Numbered from the stretch's first letter, positions 44,482-53,818 are shown. The stretch: 64,000 nucleotides of DNA from Peribacillus simplex (GCF_900156045.1 NZ_FTMX01000009.1:92263-156262); one strand, 5' to 3'. Notes: generated from the letters alone by a model not told the origin. Made by a program: numbers and translations.

Positions 44482-45921
44482 ATGGCCTATTCAAACAACT
44501 TAAACGCAAATGACACATTTGCCAATCTGCCAGCAATTCCGGATGAAATAGTGGTAAATGATCTGCTCGCAAACGAACTGCAGGATTTCAATAAAAAAAT
44601 CATCGTTCTGGATGATGATCCAACCGGTGTTCAAACGGTTCATGGTATTTCTGTTTATACAGACTGGTCGCCTGAGAGTATTAAGGCGGGTTTTGCCGAA
44701 GAGAATTCCATGTTTTTCATTTTAACAAATTCAAGAGGTTTTACCGCAGCTGAAACCGAACAAGCACATAAGGAAATCGCAACGGTAATTCAAGAAACTG
44801 CCGAAAAACAAAAGAAAGACTTCATCATCATCAGCCGTGGGGATTCAACACTACGCGGTCATTATCCACTTGAAACTGAAGTGCTGAAAAACACGGTGGA
44901 GGTTTATTCAGATGTAACGTTCGATGGAGAAGTTATTATGCCATTTTTCAAAGAAGGCGGCCGCTTTACATTTCAAAATGTTCATTATGTACAGGATGAA
45001 AAAGAATTAGTACCAGCCGGTGAAACTGAATTTGCGAAAGACCGGACATTCGGTTACGAATCTTCGCATCTTGGCGAATGGGCAGAAGAAAAATCAAATG
45101 GAGCTTTTAAAGCGTCAAATGCGGTGTATCTTTCGTTAGAGAGTATCCGAGGCCTTACCATTGACGACCTCGTTAATCAGCTAATGACAGTAAAAGATTT
45201 TAATAAGGTCATTGTCAATGCGGTTGAATATGTCGATGCGAAAGTCGTAGTGATCGCATTAATCCGGGCCATGAAAGCAGGGAAGCATTTTATGTTCCGG
45301 AGTGCGGCTGCCTTAACAAAAATTATTGGTGGCGTTAGTGACAAAGGGCTTTTGACGAAGGAAGAACTCATGAAAGAGCATACTGGAAATGGTGGGCTGA
45401 TCATGATTGGCTCACATGTAAAAAAAACAACGGAGCAATTTGAAGCTCTTCAAACATGTAATTTCATTGATTTTATCGAATTCAATGTCCACCTCGTACT
45501 ACATCCGGACAAGTTTGAATCAGAAATTCAGCGGGTCATCGAAACGAGCGAGCGTCTTATTCGTGAGGGTCAAACGGTCGCGGTATATACAAAACGGGAG
45601 CGGCTTGATCTTGGTGAAGACAAAAAAGAAGAAGAATTGAAGCTGTCAGTGAAGATTTCGAATGCTGTTACAAGCATAGTCAAGCATCTTGAAGTACGGC
45701 CAAGCTTCATTATCGCCAAAGGTGGAATTACTTCTAGTGATATTGGAACAAACGGCCTCAGTGTTAAGCGGGCGACGGTAGCCGGCCAAATCAAGCCGGG
45801 CATCCCGGTCTGGCTGACTGGAAACGAAAGTAAATTCCCAGGGATTCCCTACGTTATTTTCCCAGGGAATGTTGGATCAAAAACAACATTAAAAGAAGTA
45901 GCGGAGTTGCTGCATCAATAA
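44482..45921 (+). CDS. Four-carbon acid sugar kinase family protein (DUF1537)
   Basis: 479-residue kinase of the DUF1537 family (OtnK, LtnK, DtnK), ATP-dependent phosphorylation of a 2- or 3-oxo-tetronate or related acid. Recognised by the N-terminal KIIVLDDDPTGVQTVHGI, FFILTNSRGFTAAE, ISRGDSTLRGHYPLE, the central VIVNAVEYVDAKVV and C-terminal GGITSSDIGTNGL and the FPGNVGS nucleotide-binding end. It follows the dehydrogenase by 7 bases. Cluster context (dehydrogenase, kinase, aldolase, permease) fits acid-sugar catabolism. Confidence 0.92.
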   Translation: MAYSNNLNANDTFANLPAIPDEIVVNDLLANELQDFNKKIIVLDDDPTGVQTVHGISVYTDWSPESIKAGFAEENSMFFILTNSRGFTAAETEQAHKEIATVIQETAEKQKKDFIIISRGDSTLRGHYPLETEVLKNTVEVYSDVTFDGEVIMPFFKEGGRFTFQNVHYVQDEKELVPAGETEFAKDRTFGYESSHLGEWAEEKSNGAFKASNAVYLSLESIRGLTIDDLVNQLMTVKDFNKVIVNAVEYVDAKVVVIALIRAMKAGKHFMFRSAAALTKIIGGVSDKGLLTKEELMKEHTGNGGLIMIGSHVKKTTEQFEALQTCNFIDFIEFNVHLVLHPDKFESEIQRVIETSERLIREGQTVAVYTKRERLDLGEDKKEEELKLSVKISNAVTSIVKHLEVRPSFIIAKGGITSSDIGTNGLSVKRATVAGQIKPGIPVWLTGNESKFPGIPYVIFPGNVGSKTTLKEVAELLHQ

Positions 45922-45937
45922 AGTGGGCGGCACCTGC

Positions 45938-45958
45938 CGCTTACACTTACTGTAAGCG
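45938..45958. other. Intraoperonic stem-loop
   Basis: CGCTTACA and TGTAAGCG around CTTAC, between the kinase and aldolase genes; may stabilise or separate the mRNA segments. The half-site TGTAAGCG also resembles half of a cre box. Confidence 0.4.
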
Positions 45959-45984
45959 AATACAAAATGAAGGGCGGTACAGGC

Positions 45985-46833
45985 ATGCTAGTCAATACGA
46001 AAGAAATTCTTTCCGCGGCACAAAAAGGGAGATACGGTGTCTCTGCGTTTAATGTGTATAATCTTGAAACTGTGCAGGCAGCGATTCACGTGGCGGAAGC
46101 AGAAAAGCAGCCGGTTATCATTGCTTTAGGAGAGCGGTATTTTGATACAGTTGATGTGGAAGGCTTTGCCGCATTGGTAAAAACACTCGCAGAGAAATCT
46201 TCCATTCCGGTTGCGCTTCACCTTGATCACGCATATGAAAAGGAATCGATTATTCGGGCGATCAGTTGCGGCTTTACGTCGGTCATGTATGATGGTTCAA
46301 GATATGATCTTGCGGAAAATATACGCTTTACAAAAGAAATCACGGAGATTGCACATATGGCAGGAGTCAGTGTGGAAGCGGAAATTGGGTCAGTTGCCCG
46401 CGGCGCTTTTTCAGATGAAGAAGAAGGAGACGGCACATTGACCGATCCACAGTCTGCTAAAAAGTTTGTAGAGGAAACAGACGTTGATTTTTTGGCGGCA
46501 TCGATCGGAACAGTGCACGGAATGTATACGGGAAAACCGAATATAAATCTTGATCTTTTAGATCAAATTCGTCAATCGGTTGGCATTCCGCTTGTTCTTC
46601 ACGGTGGATCTGGTACACCGGACGAGATTATGAAGCAGGCGGTTGCAAAAGGGATATGCAAAGTGAATGTAAATACGGAAGTATCACTTGCGGCCGCTTT
46701 CTATCTAAAGCAGGCTTATGAACAAGGCCAGCAGGGAGTTCATCTTTCTGACGTAATGGCGGGTATGCAAAAAGCAATGGAACCGGTCATGACAAAATTT
46801 GTCCGTTTGCTGCAAAATCAAGATGTGATATAG
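45985..46833 (+). CDS. Class II fructose-bisphosphate/tagatose-type aldolase
   Basis: 282-residue zinc-dependent aldolase of the FbaA/KbaY/GatY family. The ATG at 45985 has AAGGGCGG 8 bases upstream. Motifs: SAFNVYNLETVQAAIHVAE, the HLDHAYE zinc site, EAEIGSVARGAF, IGTVHGMYTGKPN and LVLHGGSGTPDE with GICKVNVNTEV. Known four-carbon acid pathways usually cut 3-oxo-tetronate 4-phosphate with an OtnC-type (class II araD) aldolase/decarboxylase. A FBA-type enzyme here may cleave a longer phosphorylated acid, such as a 5- or 6-carbon one. Confidence 0.9.
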   Translation: MLVNTKEILSAAQKGRYGVSAFNVYNLETVQAAIHVAEAEKQPVIIALGERYFDTVDVEGFAALVKTLAEKSSIPVALHLDHAYEKESIIRAISCGFTSVMYDGSRYDLAENIRFTKEITEIAHMAGVSVEAEIGSVARGAFSDEEEGDGTLTDPQSAKKFVEETDVDFLAASIGTVHGMYTGKPNINLDLLDQIRQSVGIPLVLHGGSGTPDEIMKQAVAKGICKVNVNTEVSLAAAFYLKQAYEQGQQGVHLSDVMAGMQKAMEPVMTKFVRLLQNQDVI

Positions 46834-46846
46834 AGGAGGATGAAGG

Positions 46847-48205
46847 ATGGATTCAATCTTTGGATTAAGTCATAACGTTAGTTTATTGTTATTTGCGGTC
46901 ATTGCGATTGTCGGGTTAATTGTGTTAATTGCGAAGTTTAATATGAATCCGTTTGTTGCTCTTATTGTTGCTGCGTTGTTTATGGGATTGATTTCTGGTA
47001 TGAAAATGCCTGATATTCTAACCGCTTTCCAGGAAGGGGTCGCCGGTGTACTAGGCTTCATCGCGATTGTCCTCGGTCTTGGTACGATGCTCGGGAAGAT
47101 GATGGCCGAATCTGGCGGGGCAGAGCGTGTCGCCAGAACACTTGTGAAAGTATTCGGAGAGAAAAACGTTCACTGGGCCATGATGGTCGTTGCACTTATC
47201 TGTGGTATTCCAGTCTTTTTCCAGGTTGGAGTTGTACTGCTAATTCCGCTCGTATTTGTGATTGCAAAACACACAGGTACACCGCTTTTGAAAATTGGCC
47301 TTTCTTTAGTAGCAGGTCTTGCGGTTGTGCACAGCCTTGTCCCTCCACATCCTGCGGCGATGCTTGCAGTTGGGATTTTTGAAGCGAACTTAGGAAAAAC
47401 GATTTTTCTTTCACTGCTTGTAGCATTGCCTGCTGCTGCGCTAGCCGGTCCAATTTACGGTTCTTATATTTCGAAGAAAATAAAGGTTGAGCCAACAGGA
47501 GAACTTGTTGAACAGTTAACGGAGTCGAAGCATAAAGACCTGCCAGGCTTTGGGATTACTATTTTTACGATTTTGCTGCCAGTTATTTTGATGCTGTTCG
47601 CAACCATTGTTGATTTGCGATACCCAGCTGAAAACTCGTTCCGTCAAGTTGTTGATTTTATTGGAAGCCCTGTAGTCGCACTATTAATCTCGCTCCTCTT
47701 TTCTTTCTATTCCTTCGGGTTTGCCCGAGGATCTAGCGGGAAAGACATATTGAAGTTTACGAACGAATGCTTAGGACCTGTTGCGTCGATCGTCCTCTTA
47801 ATCGGTGCGGGCGGCGGTTTTAACAAAGTACTAACGGCGAGCGGAGTCGGTGAAGCAATTGCTGAACTAGCGACGGCTGCACACCTTTCACCGATTGTAC
47901 TGGCATTCATGATTGCCGGTTTAATCCGCGCTGCAGTGGGTTCCGCCACAGTCGCCATGACGACTGCTGCTGGAATAGTTGCGCCAATCGCGGCACTTAC
48001 GCCAGGGGTAAGCCCAGAATTGCTTGTACTAGCTACTGGAGCTGGTTCGATCATGCTGTCTCATGTAAATGACTCCGGATTCTGGCTCATTAAGGAATTC
48101 TTCAACATGTCGGTCATACAAACATTAAAAACATGGACCGTCATGGAAACTATTTTGGCCTTTGCGGCTTTTGGAATGGTGTTAATATTAGATTTATTTA
48201 TTTAA
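46847..48205 (+). CDS. GntP-family acid sugar permease
   Basis: 452-residue gluconate:H+ symporter family transporter with 12-14 hydrophobic segments. Typical parts: AKFNMNPFVALIVAALFMGL, GTMLGKMMAESGGAERVARTL, CGIPVFFQVGVVLLIPLVF, VVHSLVPPHPAAMLAVGIF, LLIGAGGGFNKVLTASGVG and MLSHVNDSGFWLIKEFF near the end. GAGGAGG lies before the ATG, 13 bases after the aldolase stop. Likely importer of the substrate, such as threonate, erythronate or another aldonate. Confidence 0.93.
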   Translation: MDSIFGLSHNVSLLLFAVIAIVGLIVLIAKFNMNPFVALIVAALFMGLISGMKMPDILTAFQEGVAGVLGFIAIVLGLGTMLGKMMAESGGAERVARTLVKVFGEKNVHWAMMVVALICGIPVFFQVGVVLLIPLVFVIAKHTGTPLLKIGLSLVAGLAVVHSLVPPHPAAMLAVGIFEANLGKTIFLSLLVALPAAALAGPIYGSYISKKIKVEPTGELVEQLTESKHKDLPGFGITIFTILLPVILMLFATIVDLRYPAENSFRQVVDFIGSPVVALLISLLFSFYSFGFARGSSGKDILKFTNECLGPVASIVLLIGAGGGFNKVLTASGVGEAIAELATAAHLSPIVLAFMIAGLIRAAVGSATVAMTTAAGIVAPIAALTPGVSPELLVLATGAGSIMLSHVNDSGFWLIKEFFNMSVIQTLKTWTVMETILAFAAFGMVLILDLFI

Positions 48206-48209
48206 TAGG

Positions 48210-48249
48210 AAAAACCGCAGAAAAAGAATTTCTTCTCTGCGGTTTTTTT
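48210..48249 (+). terminator. Terminator of the acid-sugar operon
   Basis: AAAAACCGCAGA and TCTGCGGTTTTTT with a T7 run, 5 bases past the permease stop. Confidence 0.9.
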
Positions 48250-48402
48250 CTAATAGAGGTATCGTCTCATCGCCATCAAGTTAAGGTGAATTTGTACCTA
48301 AAATGACGTAAATGCTACTCTTTCTGTAGAATTATATAGAAAGGGTGGCATTTTTTTGAATTGTTCTCTTTTGGATGAAATACATCTACTTTCCAAGAAT
48401 TA

Positions 48403-48486
48403 CAACGTTCCTTTACTTCAATAACAGGGGTTGCTGCGGCAGCCTTTTTCTTATGGAACTAAAGGGGCAGGTTAGCTGAATAGGTT
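48403..48486. repeat. Dispersed repeat, copy 8
   Basis: GGGGTTGCTGCGGCAGCC, T5, then TTATGGAACTAAAGGGGCAG and GTTAGCTGAATAGG. The GC hairpin with its T run and the GGGGCAGGTTAG motif together form the repeat's right half. Confidence 0.75.
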
Positions 48487-48548
48487 AATTATCAACTCTA
48501 AAGGATTTATGGTAATATTTAGGTATTATTGAATTGGTGGTGAAATAA

Positions 48549-49166
48549 ATGGAACCTAAATGGCTTGAATGGGCGAAACAACTCCAATCCATTGCACAGG
48601 CGGGATTAACTTATTCGAAAGATGTATATGACTTGGAAAGATTTGAATTGATAAGAAATATAAGCGTTGAAATATTATCGCATCAAACAGATATGAACAA
48701 GACAGTAATAAAAGATCTGTTTGCCAATGAAACTGGTTATGCGACTCCTAAAGTAGATATTAGGTCAGTTGTCTTTAGTTATAATAAGATTTTAATGGTT
48801 AGAGAAAACACTGATGGAAATTGGTCTTTACCAGGAGGTTGGGGCGACATAGGATTAACTCCCAGTGAAGTTGCAGTCAAAGAAGTAAAGGAAGAATCAG
48901 GGTTTGATGTTAAAGCAATTAAATTGTTAGGTGTCCTTGATAAGAAGTGTCATCCACACCCTCCTTCACTTTATCACGTTTATAAAATATTTATCCTATG
49001 TGAAATAATTGGTGGACAACCTAAAGAAGGAATAGAAACGATTGCAGTTGAGTTTTTTGCTGAAAATGAACTACCATCATTATCAATAACTAGAAATACA
49101 GAATCACAAATTGAATTGGCTTTTAAACATTTACATAATCCACAAGAACCTGTCTATTTTGATTGA
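48549..49166 (+). CDS. NUDIX hydrolase with N-terminal NUDIX_N domain
   Basis: 205 residues. Residues 1-60 form the helical extension seen in ADP-ribose pyrophosphatase-like Nudix proteins of Bacillus (PKWLEWAKQLQSIAQAGL, KDVYDLERFELIRNIS). The Nudix box runs from about 97 to 119 with GGWGDIGLTPSEVAVKE and VKEESGF (G-x5-E-x7-EExG; the usual R of REVxEE is K). It hydrolyses a nucleoside diphosphate linked to another group. Transcribed alone, between two dispersed repeats. Confidence 0.9.
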   Translation: MEPKWLEWAKQLQSIAQAGLTYSKDVYDLERFELIRNISVEILSHQTDMNKTVIKDLFANETGYATPKVDIRSVVFSYNKILMVRENTDGNWSLPGGWGDIGLTPSEVAVKEVKEESGFDVKAIKLLGVLDKKCHPHPPSLYHVYKIFILCEIIGGQPKEGIETIAVEFFAENELPSLSITRNTESQIELAFKHLHNPQEPVYFD

Positions 49167-49187
49167 TTTTTCAAATGGGTGTGCCCC

Positions 49188-49275
49188 CAGTTAAAGAACT
49201 AACGGGTGCTTTACTTCAATAAGGGAGTTGCCTCAGCAGTTCTTTTTCTTATGAGGTAAAGGGGCAGGTTTGCAG
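49188..49275. repeat. Dispersed repeat, copy 9
   Basis: ACTAACGGGTGCTTTACTTC, AATAAGGGAGTTGCC, TTTTTCTTATGAGG, AAAGGGGCAGGTTTGCAG: both end motifs and the internal hairpin are visible. Confidence 0.75.
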
Positions 49276-49352
49276 AAGGAAATATGCGAAAATCATACAA
49301 ATTATATATTGATATAAAGCTATAAGATACAAAAATTCAAGGAGGTGCTTGT

Positions 49353-49760
49353 ATGGAAAGAACTATACTTTATACAATAGAACCCCCTGAAAATTTTAAG
49401 CAATTACTAACCTTATATGATTCTTTAGGATGGAATTCACTTAAATTAACAGTTAATGATTTGAAACAAATGTGCAATCAAAGTTGGTATGCAATTTATG
49501 CTTTTGATGAACAACAGTTAGTGGGTATGGGACGTGTTATTTCAGATGGTGTGATTACTGGAATTGTATGTGGAGTGTGTGTACTACCGAGCTACCAGTC
49601 CAAAGGAATCGGCAAAGAAATGTTGAAGCGAATAATTGAACATTGTGAGCAAAATCGAGTAATTCCTCAACTTATGTGTGTAGAAAGTTTGAAATCATAT
49701 TATGAAACTTTTGGATTTGAGAAGTTTACCATTGGTATGACAAAGAATATAAATCGATAA
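49353..49760 (+). CDS. GNAT-family N-acetyltransferase
   Basis: 135-residue acetyl-CoA-dependent acyltransferase. Core motifs: QLVGMGRVISDGVITGIVCG (beta-4), VLPSYQSKGIGKEMLKRIIE (V.P.YQ..GIG acetyl-CoA loop) and SYYETFGFEKF (terminal Tyr-x-x-x-GF). CAAGGAGGTG before the ATG. Substrate unknown. Isolated gene between repeats. Confidence 0.92.
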   Translation: MERTILYTIEPPENFKQLLTLYDSLGWNSLKLTVNDLKQMCNQSWYAIYAFDEQQLVGMGRVISDGVITGIVCGVCVLPSYQSKGIGKEMLKRIIEHCEQNRVIPQLMCVESLKSYYETFGFEKFTIGMTKNINR

Positions 49761-49778
49761 ATTTAATTTATTGTCTAA

Positions 49779-49885
49779 TTAACGGATGTTTAGTTCAATA
49801 AGGAAGTTTGCTGAGGCAGCCTTTTTCTTAATGAACTAAAGGGGCAGGATAGCTCCACAAGCACAGTGTATTCGTACTGCGACAT
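49779..49885. repeat. Dispersed repeat, copy 10
   Basis: AATTAACGGATGTTTAGTTC, AATAAGGAAG, GAGGCAGCCTTTTTCTTAAT, GAACTAAAGGGGCAGGATAG, then CTCCACAAGCACAGTGTATT and CGTACTGCG. The trailing part matches copy 4. Confidence 0.75.
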
Positions 49886-49991
49886 AGCAAAATAACAGCT
49901 ACTGATGTTTTTTTGTTTCTTTTTTTTAAGTTTGTAAAATTATAAATAGGGATAGTTCAATCACTATCCCTAACATTACATATGATTTCGA

Positions 49992-50195
49992 TTAACGAGT
50001 TCTTCCGCCTAATTGTTGTTCAGCCATTTGCACTAAACGTTTTGTAATTTCTCCACCAACAGATCCGTTTGCACGAGATGTTGTATCAGCGCCAAGTGTA
50101 ACACCGAATTCACTAGCGATTTCGTATTTCATTTGTTCTAGAGCTTGCTCTGCACCATTAACTACTATTTGATTACTGTTGTTATTTCTAGCCAT
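49992..50195 (-). CDS. ssp: Alpha/beta-type small acid-soluble spore protein
   Basis: 67-residue SASP that coats DNA in the forespore and protects it from UV and hydrolysis, degraded by Gpr on germination. All hallmarks are present: [20 protein letters not shown] (with the Gpr cleavage site inside YEIASE-FGV), [20 protein letters not shown] and a Gly/Arg tail. AGGAGC precedes the ATG. A sigma-G promoter is expected upstream, but I could not pinpoint it. Confidence 0.97.
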   Translation of the reverse strand: MARNNNSNQIVVNGAEQALEQMKYEIASEFGVTLGADTTSRANGSVGGEITKRLVQMAEQQLGGRTR

Positions 50196-50387
50196 GTTGT
50201 CAGCTCCTATGAATGTAATGTGTTGCTAGTCATAGAATTATGGATTGCATTTCAGGTGGAACGTGATCCATAGTTTATTTCGATTGAAGGAGAAAATTTT
50301 AAGGCAGCACGAAAAGAGAGATTTTTTCACCCTTAAATCGGATTTCGAACCCTTCCAAGTCCTCTGAATGAGGGCTCTTCGCTTCAC

Positions 50388-50462
50388 AGTTTGTGTCAAC
50401 TCTACAATTTGTTTTATAGAACTAACGGGGCAGGTTAGTACAACAAGCGAATTATATTCGTA
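50388..50462. repeat. Dispersed repeat, copy 11
   Basis: CACAGTTTGTGTCAACTCTAC, TTATAGAACTAACGGGGCAGG and TTAGTACAACAAGCG, then ATTCGTACTGTG. Nearly the same as copy 1 at 22.47 kb. Confidence 0.75.
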
Positions 50463-50629
50463 CTGTGTATTAAGTTTGTTTTTTGGGATAGCCTTCAATT
50501 GTAAACAATAAGTGGCCTCTTTTATTTGTTCAAAAATCAACATTTCTTTAGCCAGAACTTATTGGGGGAAGGGATTTTTTCCTGCTTTTTTGTTCGTATA
50601 TAATGAATGTTAAGGAGAGATTTTTCTTA

Positions 50630-50943
50630 TGAGTACAATTAATTCGTGATAGAGGGCTCGTTAAATGGCAAGCAGCATTAATAATGCCAGAACATAAAGC
50701 TTTAAATAAATTTCTTAAATAAAAAAATACCAGGTTGAAGAGTCTTAAAATAACATTCATTATGCAATGAAATATCATTTACCGATAAGTTTTAGATTAT
50801 ATAAAGAGGGAAATACACATGATTTGTATGGATATTGTGTGTACATACACCCTGACACGAAAGAATTACGTATTCAAAGAAAAATAGTTCCTTTGAATAT
50901 ATTCAGTTTGATGAAGTTATCGATGTGATCATAGAGGATTAAA
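50630..50943 (+). pseudogene. YolD-like family protein, broken
   Basis: A TATAAT box (50598) and AAGGAGAG (50612) are followed by ATG, then an early frameshift. The frames show IRDRGLVKWQAALIMPEHK (YolD N-terminus, normally IRDRG-IKW-A-MLPEH), a stop, and KYHLPISFRLYKEGNTHDLY / GYCVYIHPDTKELRIQ / IQFDEVIDVIIED, the C-terminal YolD domain. At least two frameshifts. YolD-like genes usually accompany UV-damage polymerases, but none is seen here. Confidence 0.6.
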
Positions 50944-50983
50944 AAAGCCCTTCTCATAATCGAGAGGAGCTTTTGAATTTTTT
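50944..50983. terminator. Terminator between the YolD relic and ktrC
   Basis: AAAAGCCCTTCTC and GAGAGGAGCTTTT with a T6 run on the plus strand; also T-rich on the minus side. Confidence 0.6.
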
Positions 50984-51045
50984 GTTTAGGCTCAGCTAAA
51001 ACTTTATAATAAGACGTTTCTCTTTCTTATCGGAAGCAATAAGTA

Positions 51046-51702
51046 TTAATCTATATTTGCAAACATGGCTAGATCCTCTTTATTACCAATCATCAGTAAC
51101 ATATCTCCTTCGTGGATAACCTGATCGGGAGATGGAGAGATAATAATCTCACCCTTACTAATGATAGCAATAGCACTTATATTATATTTTGCACGTAAAT
51201 CAAGCTCCCTGAGACTTTTTTCTTTCATGCTCACAGGAATCATGATTTCCTCAATATTGTATTCTTTAGAGAGTTCTATATAATTCAACATATTAGGGGA
51301 TAGGAGTTGATTAGCCACCCGTTCACCCATATCTCTTTCCGGGTAGATAACCCAATCAGCGCCTACTTTATTTAACACCTGTCCGTGGTTTTTATTAAGA
51401 GCTTTTGCTATAACCTTTTTTATCCCTAATTCCTTTAAGAGCAATGTAGTTAAAATACTTGATTGCATATCATTTCCTATGGCTACGATTACACAATCGA
51501 AATTACGGATTCCGATGGATTTTAATGTCTCTTCTTCAGTGGTATCCGCCATGACTGCATGGGTAACGCTCAATTCTGCATCCTCGACTCTCTCCTCATT
51601 AATATCAATTCCCAAGACCTCTTGTCCTGCTGTATGTAACCTAAGAGCTACACTCGTTCCGAATCTTCCTAAACCAATAACAGCATATTGTCGTTTAGAC
51701 AT
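51046..51702 (-). CDS. ktrC: Potassium uptake regulatory subunit KtrC/KtrA
   Basis: 218-residue cytosolic RCK protein that gates the Ktr potassium channel. RCK_N has the nucleotide fold YAVIGLGRFGTSVALRLHTA, with the acidic GIDINEE end of strand 2. RCK_C (about 140-215, SLRELDLRAKYNISAIAI, VIHEGDMLLMIGNKEDL) is the domain that binds c-di-AMP in KtrA/KtrC. It follows ktrD by 25 bases on the minus strand, so the two are one operon. The KtrC label over KtrA rests on general likeness only. Confidence 0.9.
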   Translation of the reverse strand: MSKRQYAVIGLGRFGTSVALRLHTAGQEVLGIDINEERVEDAELSVTHAVMADTTEEETLKSIGIRNFDCVIVAIGNDMQSSILTTLLLKELGIKKVIAKALNKNHGQVLNKVGADWVIYPERDMGERVANQLLSPNMLNYIELSKEYNIEEIMIPVSMKEKSLRELDLRAKYNISAIAIISKGEIIISPSPDQVIHEGDMLLMIGNKEDLAMFANID

Positions 51703-51727
51703 TCATTTACACCCCCTTCATTTATTA

Positions 51728-53077
51728 TTAACCAATCATGATTTTGCCTTTTGGATGACGGAAGGGATCTGGTTTACGCCTCATGGCAATGGCAAAAGCA
51801 ATAGTCAAAGGCCCCAATCTACCTGCAAACATAGTGAAAATAATGAGTATTCGGCCGATAGGAGATAATTCTGGGGTTAAACCCATTGAAAGACCTACGG
51901 TAGCAAATGCCGAAGTAGCTTCAAATAATATCATTAAGAAATCTCTACCATTTTCTGTGATGGTCAGCAATATGGAAATGGTTAATACTAAAAATAACCC
52001 AATTATAGTAACTGTTAATGCTTTAAATATTGTTTCAATAACAATGCGGCGACGAAATAAAACTACATCTTCTTTTCCTTTAATCTGAGTCCAAGCAGTT
52101 CCTATAAGGGTGGCTAATGTAGTGGTTTTAATTCCGCCACCAGTCGAGCCTGGAGAAGCCCCAACGAACATTAAGAAGATGATAAGCAACAAACTTGGTT
52201 GTGTTAAGTCAGGAATGTTTAAAGTATTAGCTCCTGCTGTCCTCGGAGTAACTGATTGAAACAAGGAAGACAATACTTTTCCAGCGTAAGATAAAGGCTG
52301 TAACGTTTTGGCATTTCCATATTCAAATATGAATATTAAAATGGCCCCTCCTATTGTTAGAATTAAGCTAGTCATCAATACAACTTTGGTATGAACGGAT
52401 AACCGATGGGTATCATGGTATTCGTATAGTTCATTCATAACGATAAAACCAATTCCACCTAATGTTATTAGGGCAGCTACAGTAAGGGTTACGATAGGAT
52501 CTTCTGCATAAGGTGTTAGACTCCTAAACTCTCCCATTAAATCAAAACCCGCATTATTGAAGTTAGATATCGAATGAAAAACGCCATAATAGGTTGCTTT
52601 ACCAATTGGCATATCGAAAGAAAAACGAATAGATAATATAACGGCACCTAGGATTTCAATGACAGCAGTGAATATCAAAATCCTTTTTACTAACCTAACT
52701 ACACCTGCCATAGAGAAGTTATTTAAGGATTCTTGTAGCAATAATCTGCTTTTTAATGAGATTCTTTTACCTAATAAGAAGAAGAAAAATGTTGCAAATG
52801 TCATAAAGCCTAGGCCACCCACCTGAATGAGTGATAAAATTACTAACTCTCCAAACTTGGTAAATGTCGTTTCTGTATCAACTACGACAAGTCCTGTTAC
52901 GCATGTAGCAGAGGTAGAGGTAAATAAAGCATTTAGAAAAGAAAGACCATTCCCATCTTCAGTGGAGATTGGGAGAGTTAACAAATATGAACCAATAAGT
53001 ATCAAGGCGGCAAAGCCCATTACAAGAATTTTTGGTGGATCTAAAAATTCTATTGATTTTTTCAAATTAATCATCAT
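51728..53077 (-). CDS. ktrD: Potassium transporter subunit KtrD/KtrB (TrkH family)
   Basis: 449-residue K+ translocating subunit with four M1-P-M2 repeats. Selectivity-loop glycines are visible in SATCVTGLVVVDT, NFNNAGFDLMG, VTPRTAGANTLN and SAFATVGLSMG, with the M3 gate segment GASPGSTGGGIKTTT. AGGATG precedes the ATG. The order ktrD then ktrC, with a 25-base gap, and the nearby c-di-AMP-controlled kimA make this a potassium-uptake locus. Confidence 0.93.
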   Translation of the reverse strand: MMINLKKSIEFLDPPKILVMGFAALILIGSYLLTLPISTEDGNGLSFLNALFTSTSATCVTGLVVVDTETTFTKFGELVILSLIQVGGLGFMTFATFFFFLLGKRISLKSRLLLQESLNNFSMAGVVRLVKRILIFTAVIEILGAVILSIRFSFDMPIGKATYYGVFHSISNFNNAGFDLMGEFRSLTPYAEDPIVTLTVAALITLGGIGFIVMNELYEYHDTHRLSVHTKVVLMTSLILTIGGAILIFIFEYGNAKTLQPLSYAGKVLSSLFQSVTPRTAGANTLNIPDLTQPSLLLIIFLMFVGASPGSTGGGIKTTTLATLIGTAWTQIKGKEDVVLFRRRIVIETIFKALTVTIIGLFLVLTISILLTITENGRDFLMILFEATSAFATVGLSMGLTPELSPIGRILIIFTMFAGRLGPLTIAFAIAMRRKPDPFRHPKGKIMIG

Positions 53078-53236
53078 CCTAACTGTAAATTAGTTATTAG
53101 GGGTACGAAAAAAACAAAAATGTACATTTGAACGGTGAAATGTGAATATTGCCAAAGGAAAAGGAGGGCCTTCTGTTAGATACTCTGTTTCTACAAATTG
53201 ACCCAAAACAAACATTAGAGACTATTTGACATTTGG

Positions 53237-53500
53237 TTAGTATTTCACCTGTGCTTCATTCCATTCTCCTTTAATGTAGATAACTCTGAACATTACTGAA
53301 ACTACGGTTCCATTCGGAAACAAAAGTAGACCAACGTTTTCTTTTCCCATGTATGCAGTAATAATTTGGTGTCTACCCAAATCCGGCGGTTTATAATCAC
53401 GCGTAGATACAGGTGATTTGTCATTGATGCTTGAGTTGGAAAGTACCGATTTAGGCATTGATCTAGTAACGTCCAAAGGGCGGCACAATATATTCTTCAT
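53237..53500 (-). CDS. Hypothetical protein (87 aa), doubtful
   Basis: The C-terminal half looks protein-like (GRHQIITAYMGKENVGLLLF, NGTVVSVMFRVIYIKGEWNE), but the N-terminal half (CRPLDVTRSMPKSVL) does not, and there is no clear ribosome binding site. Possibly the end of an otherwise lost gene. No family recognised. Confidence 0.35.
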   Translation of the reverse strand: MKNILCRPLDVTRSMPKSVLSNSSINDKSPVSTRDYKPPDLGRHQIITAYMGKENVGLLLFPNGTVVSVMFRVIYIKGEWNEAQVKY

Positions 53501-53644
53501 AACCCATCGAGTTACTGACTCGTACCTTCTTGCTTTATCGTAGAAACGTAGTTATTTAACCTATCCGTTTTCCTGAGTTTTAATCCTTTTTTTACATGAA
53601 ATTCATTTACAATTGCTGTACACAGGAGTATTATAATCACAGTT

Positions 53645-53800
53645 TCAATTTCTAAATCGCTGAAACCATAGGTACGGGGGAACCATTTTTGTGGGGTGTT
53701 ACTATACCCAAGGGGTGAATCCTTTAAAGGTAGGGCTACTCAAGGTCCGAATCCGACAGCTAACCTCGTAAGCGTTAAATGAGAAGGAAGGTGGAGCTTG
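53645..53800 (+). ncRNA. Cyclic di-AMP riboswitch (ydaO-yuaA element)
   Basis: The conserved ydaO/yuaA blocks appear in order: AATCGCTGAAACC, CGGGGGAACC, GGGGTGAATCC, GTAGGGCTACTC, GTCCGAATCCGACAGCTAAC, CTCGTAAGCG, then GAGAAGGAAGG. A TATAAT box lies upstream at 53632-53637. The aptamer turns off downstream expression when c-di-AMP (hence K+) is high. It precedes the KimA-type K+ importer, its standard target in Bacillus. Confidence 0.93.
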
Positions 53801-53818
53801 TGACACACGAAAAGTGAT

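Noticed and set aside
50238..50543. 101-codon minus-strand ORF
   Set aside because: It runs through dispersed repeat copy 11 (VLTCPVSSIKQ is the reverse of the GGGGCAGG motif) and has no ribosome binding site.
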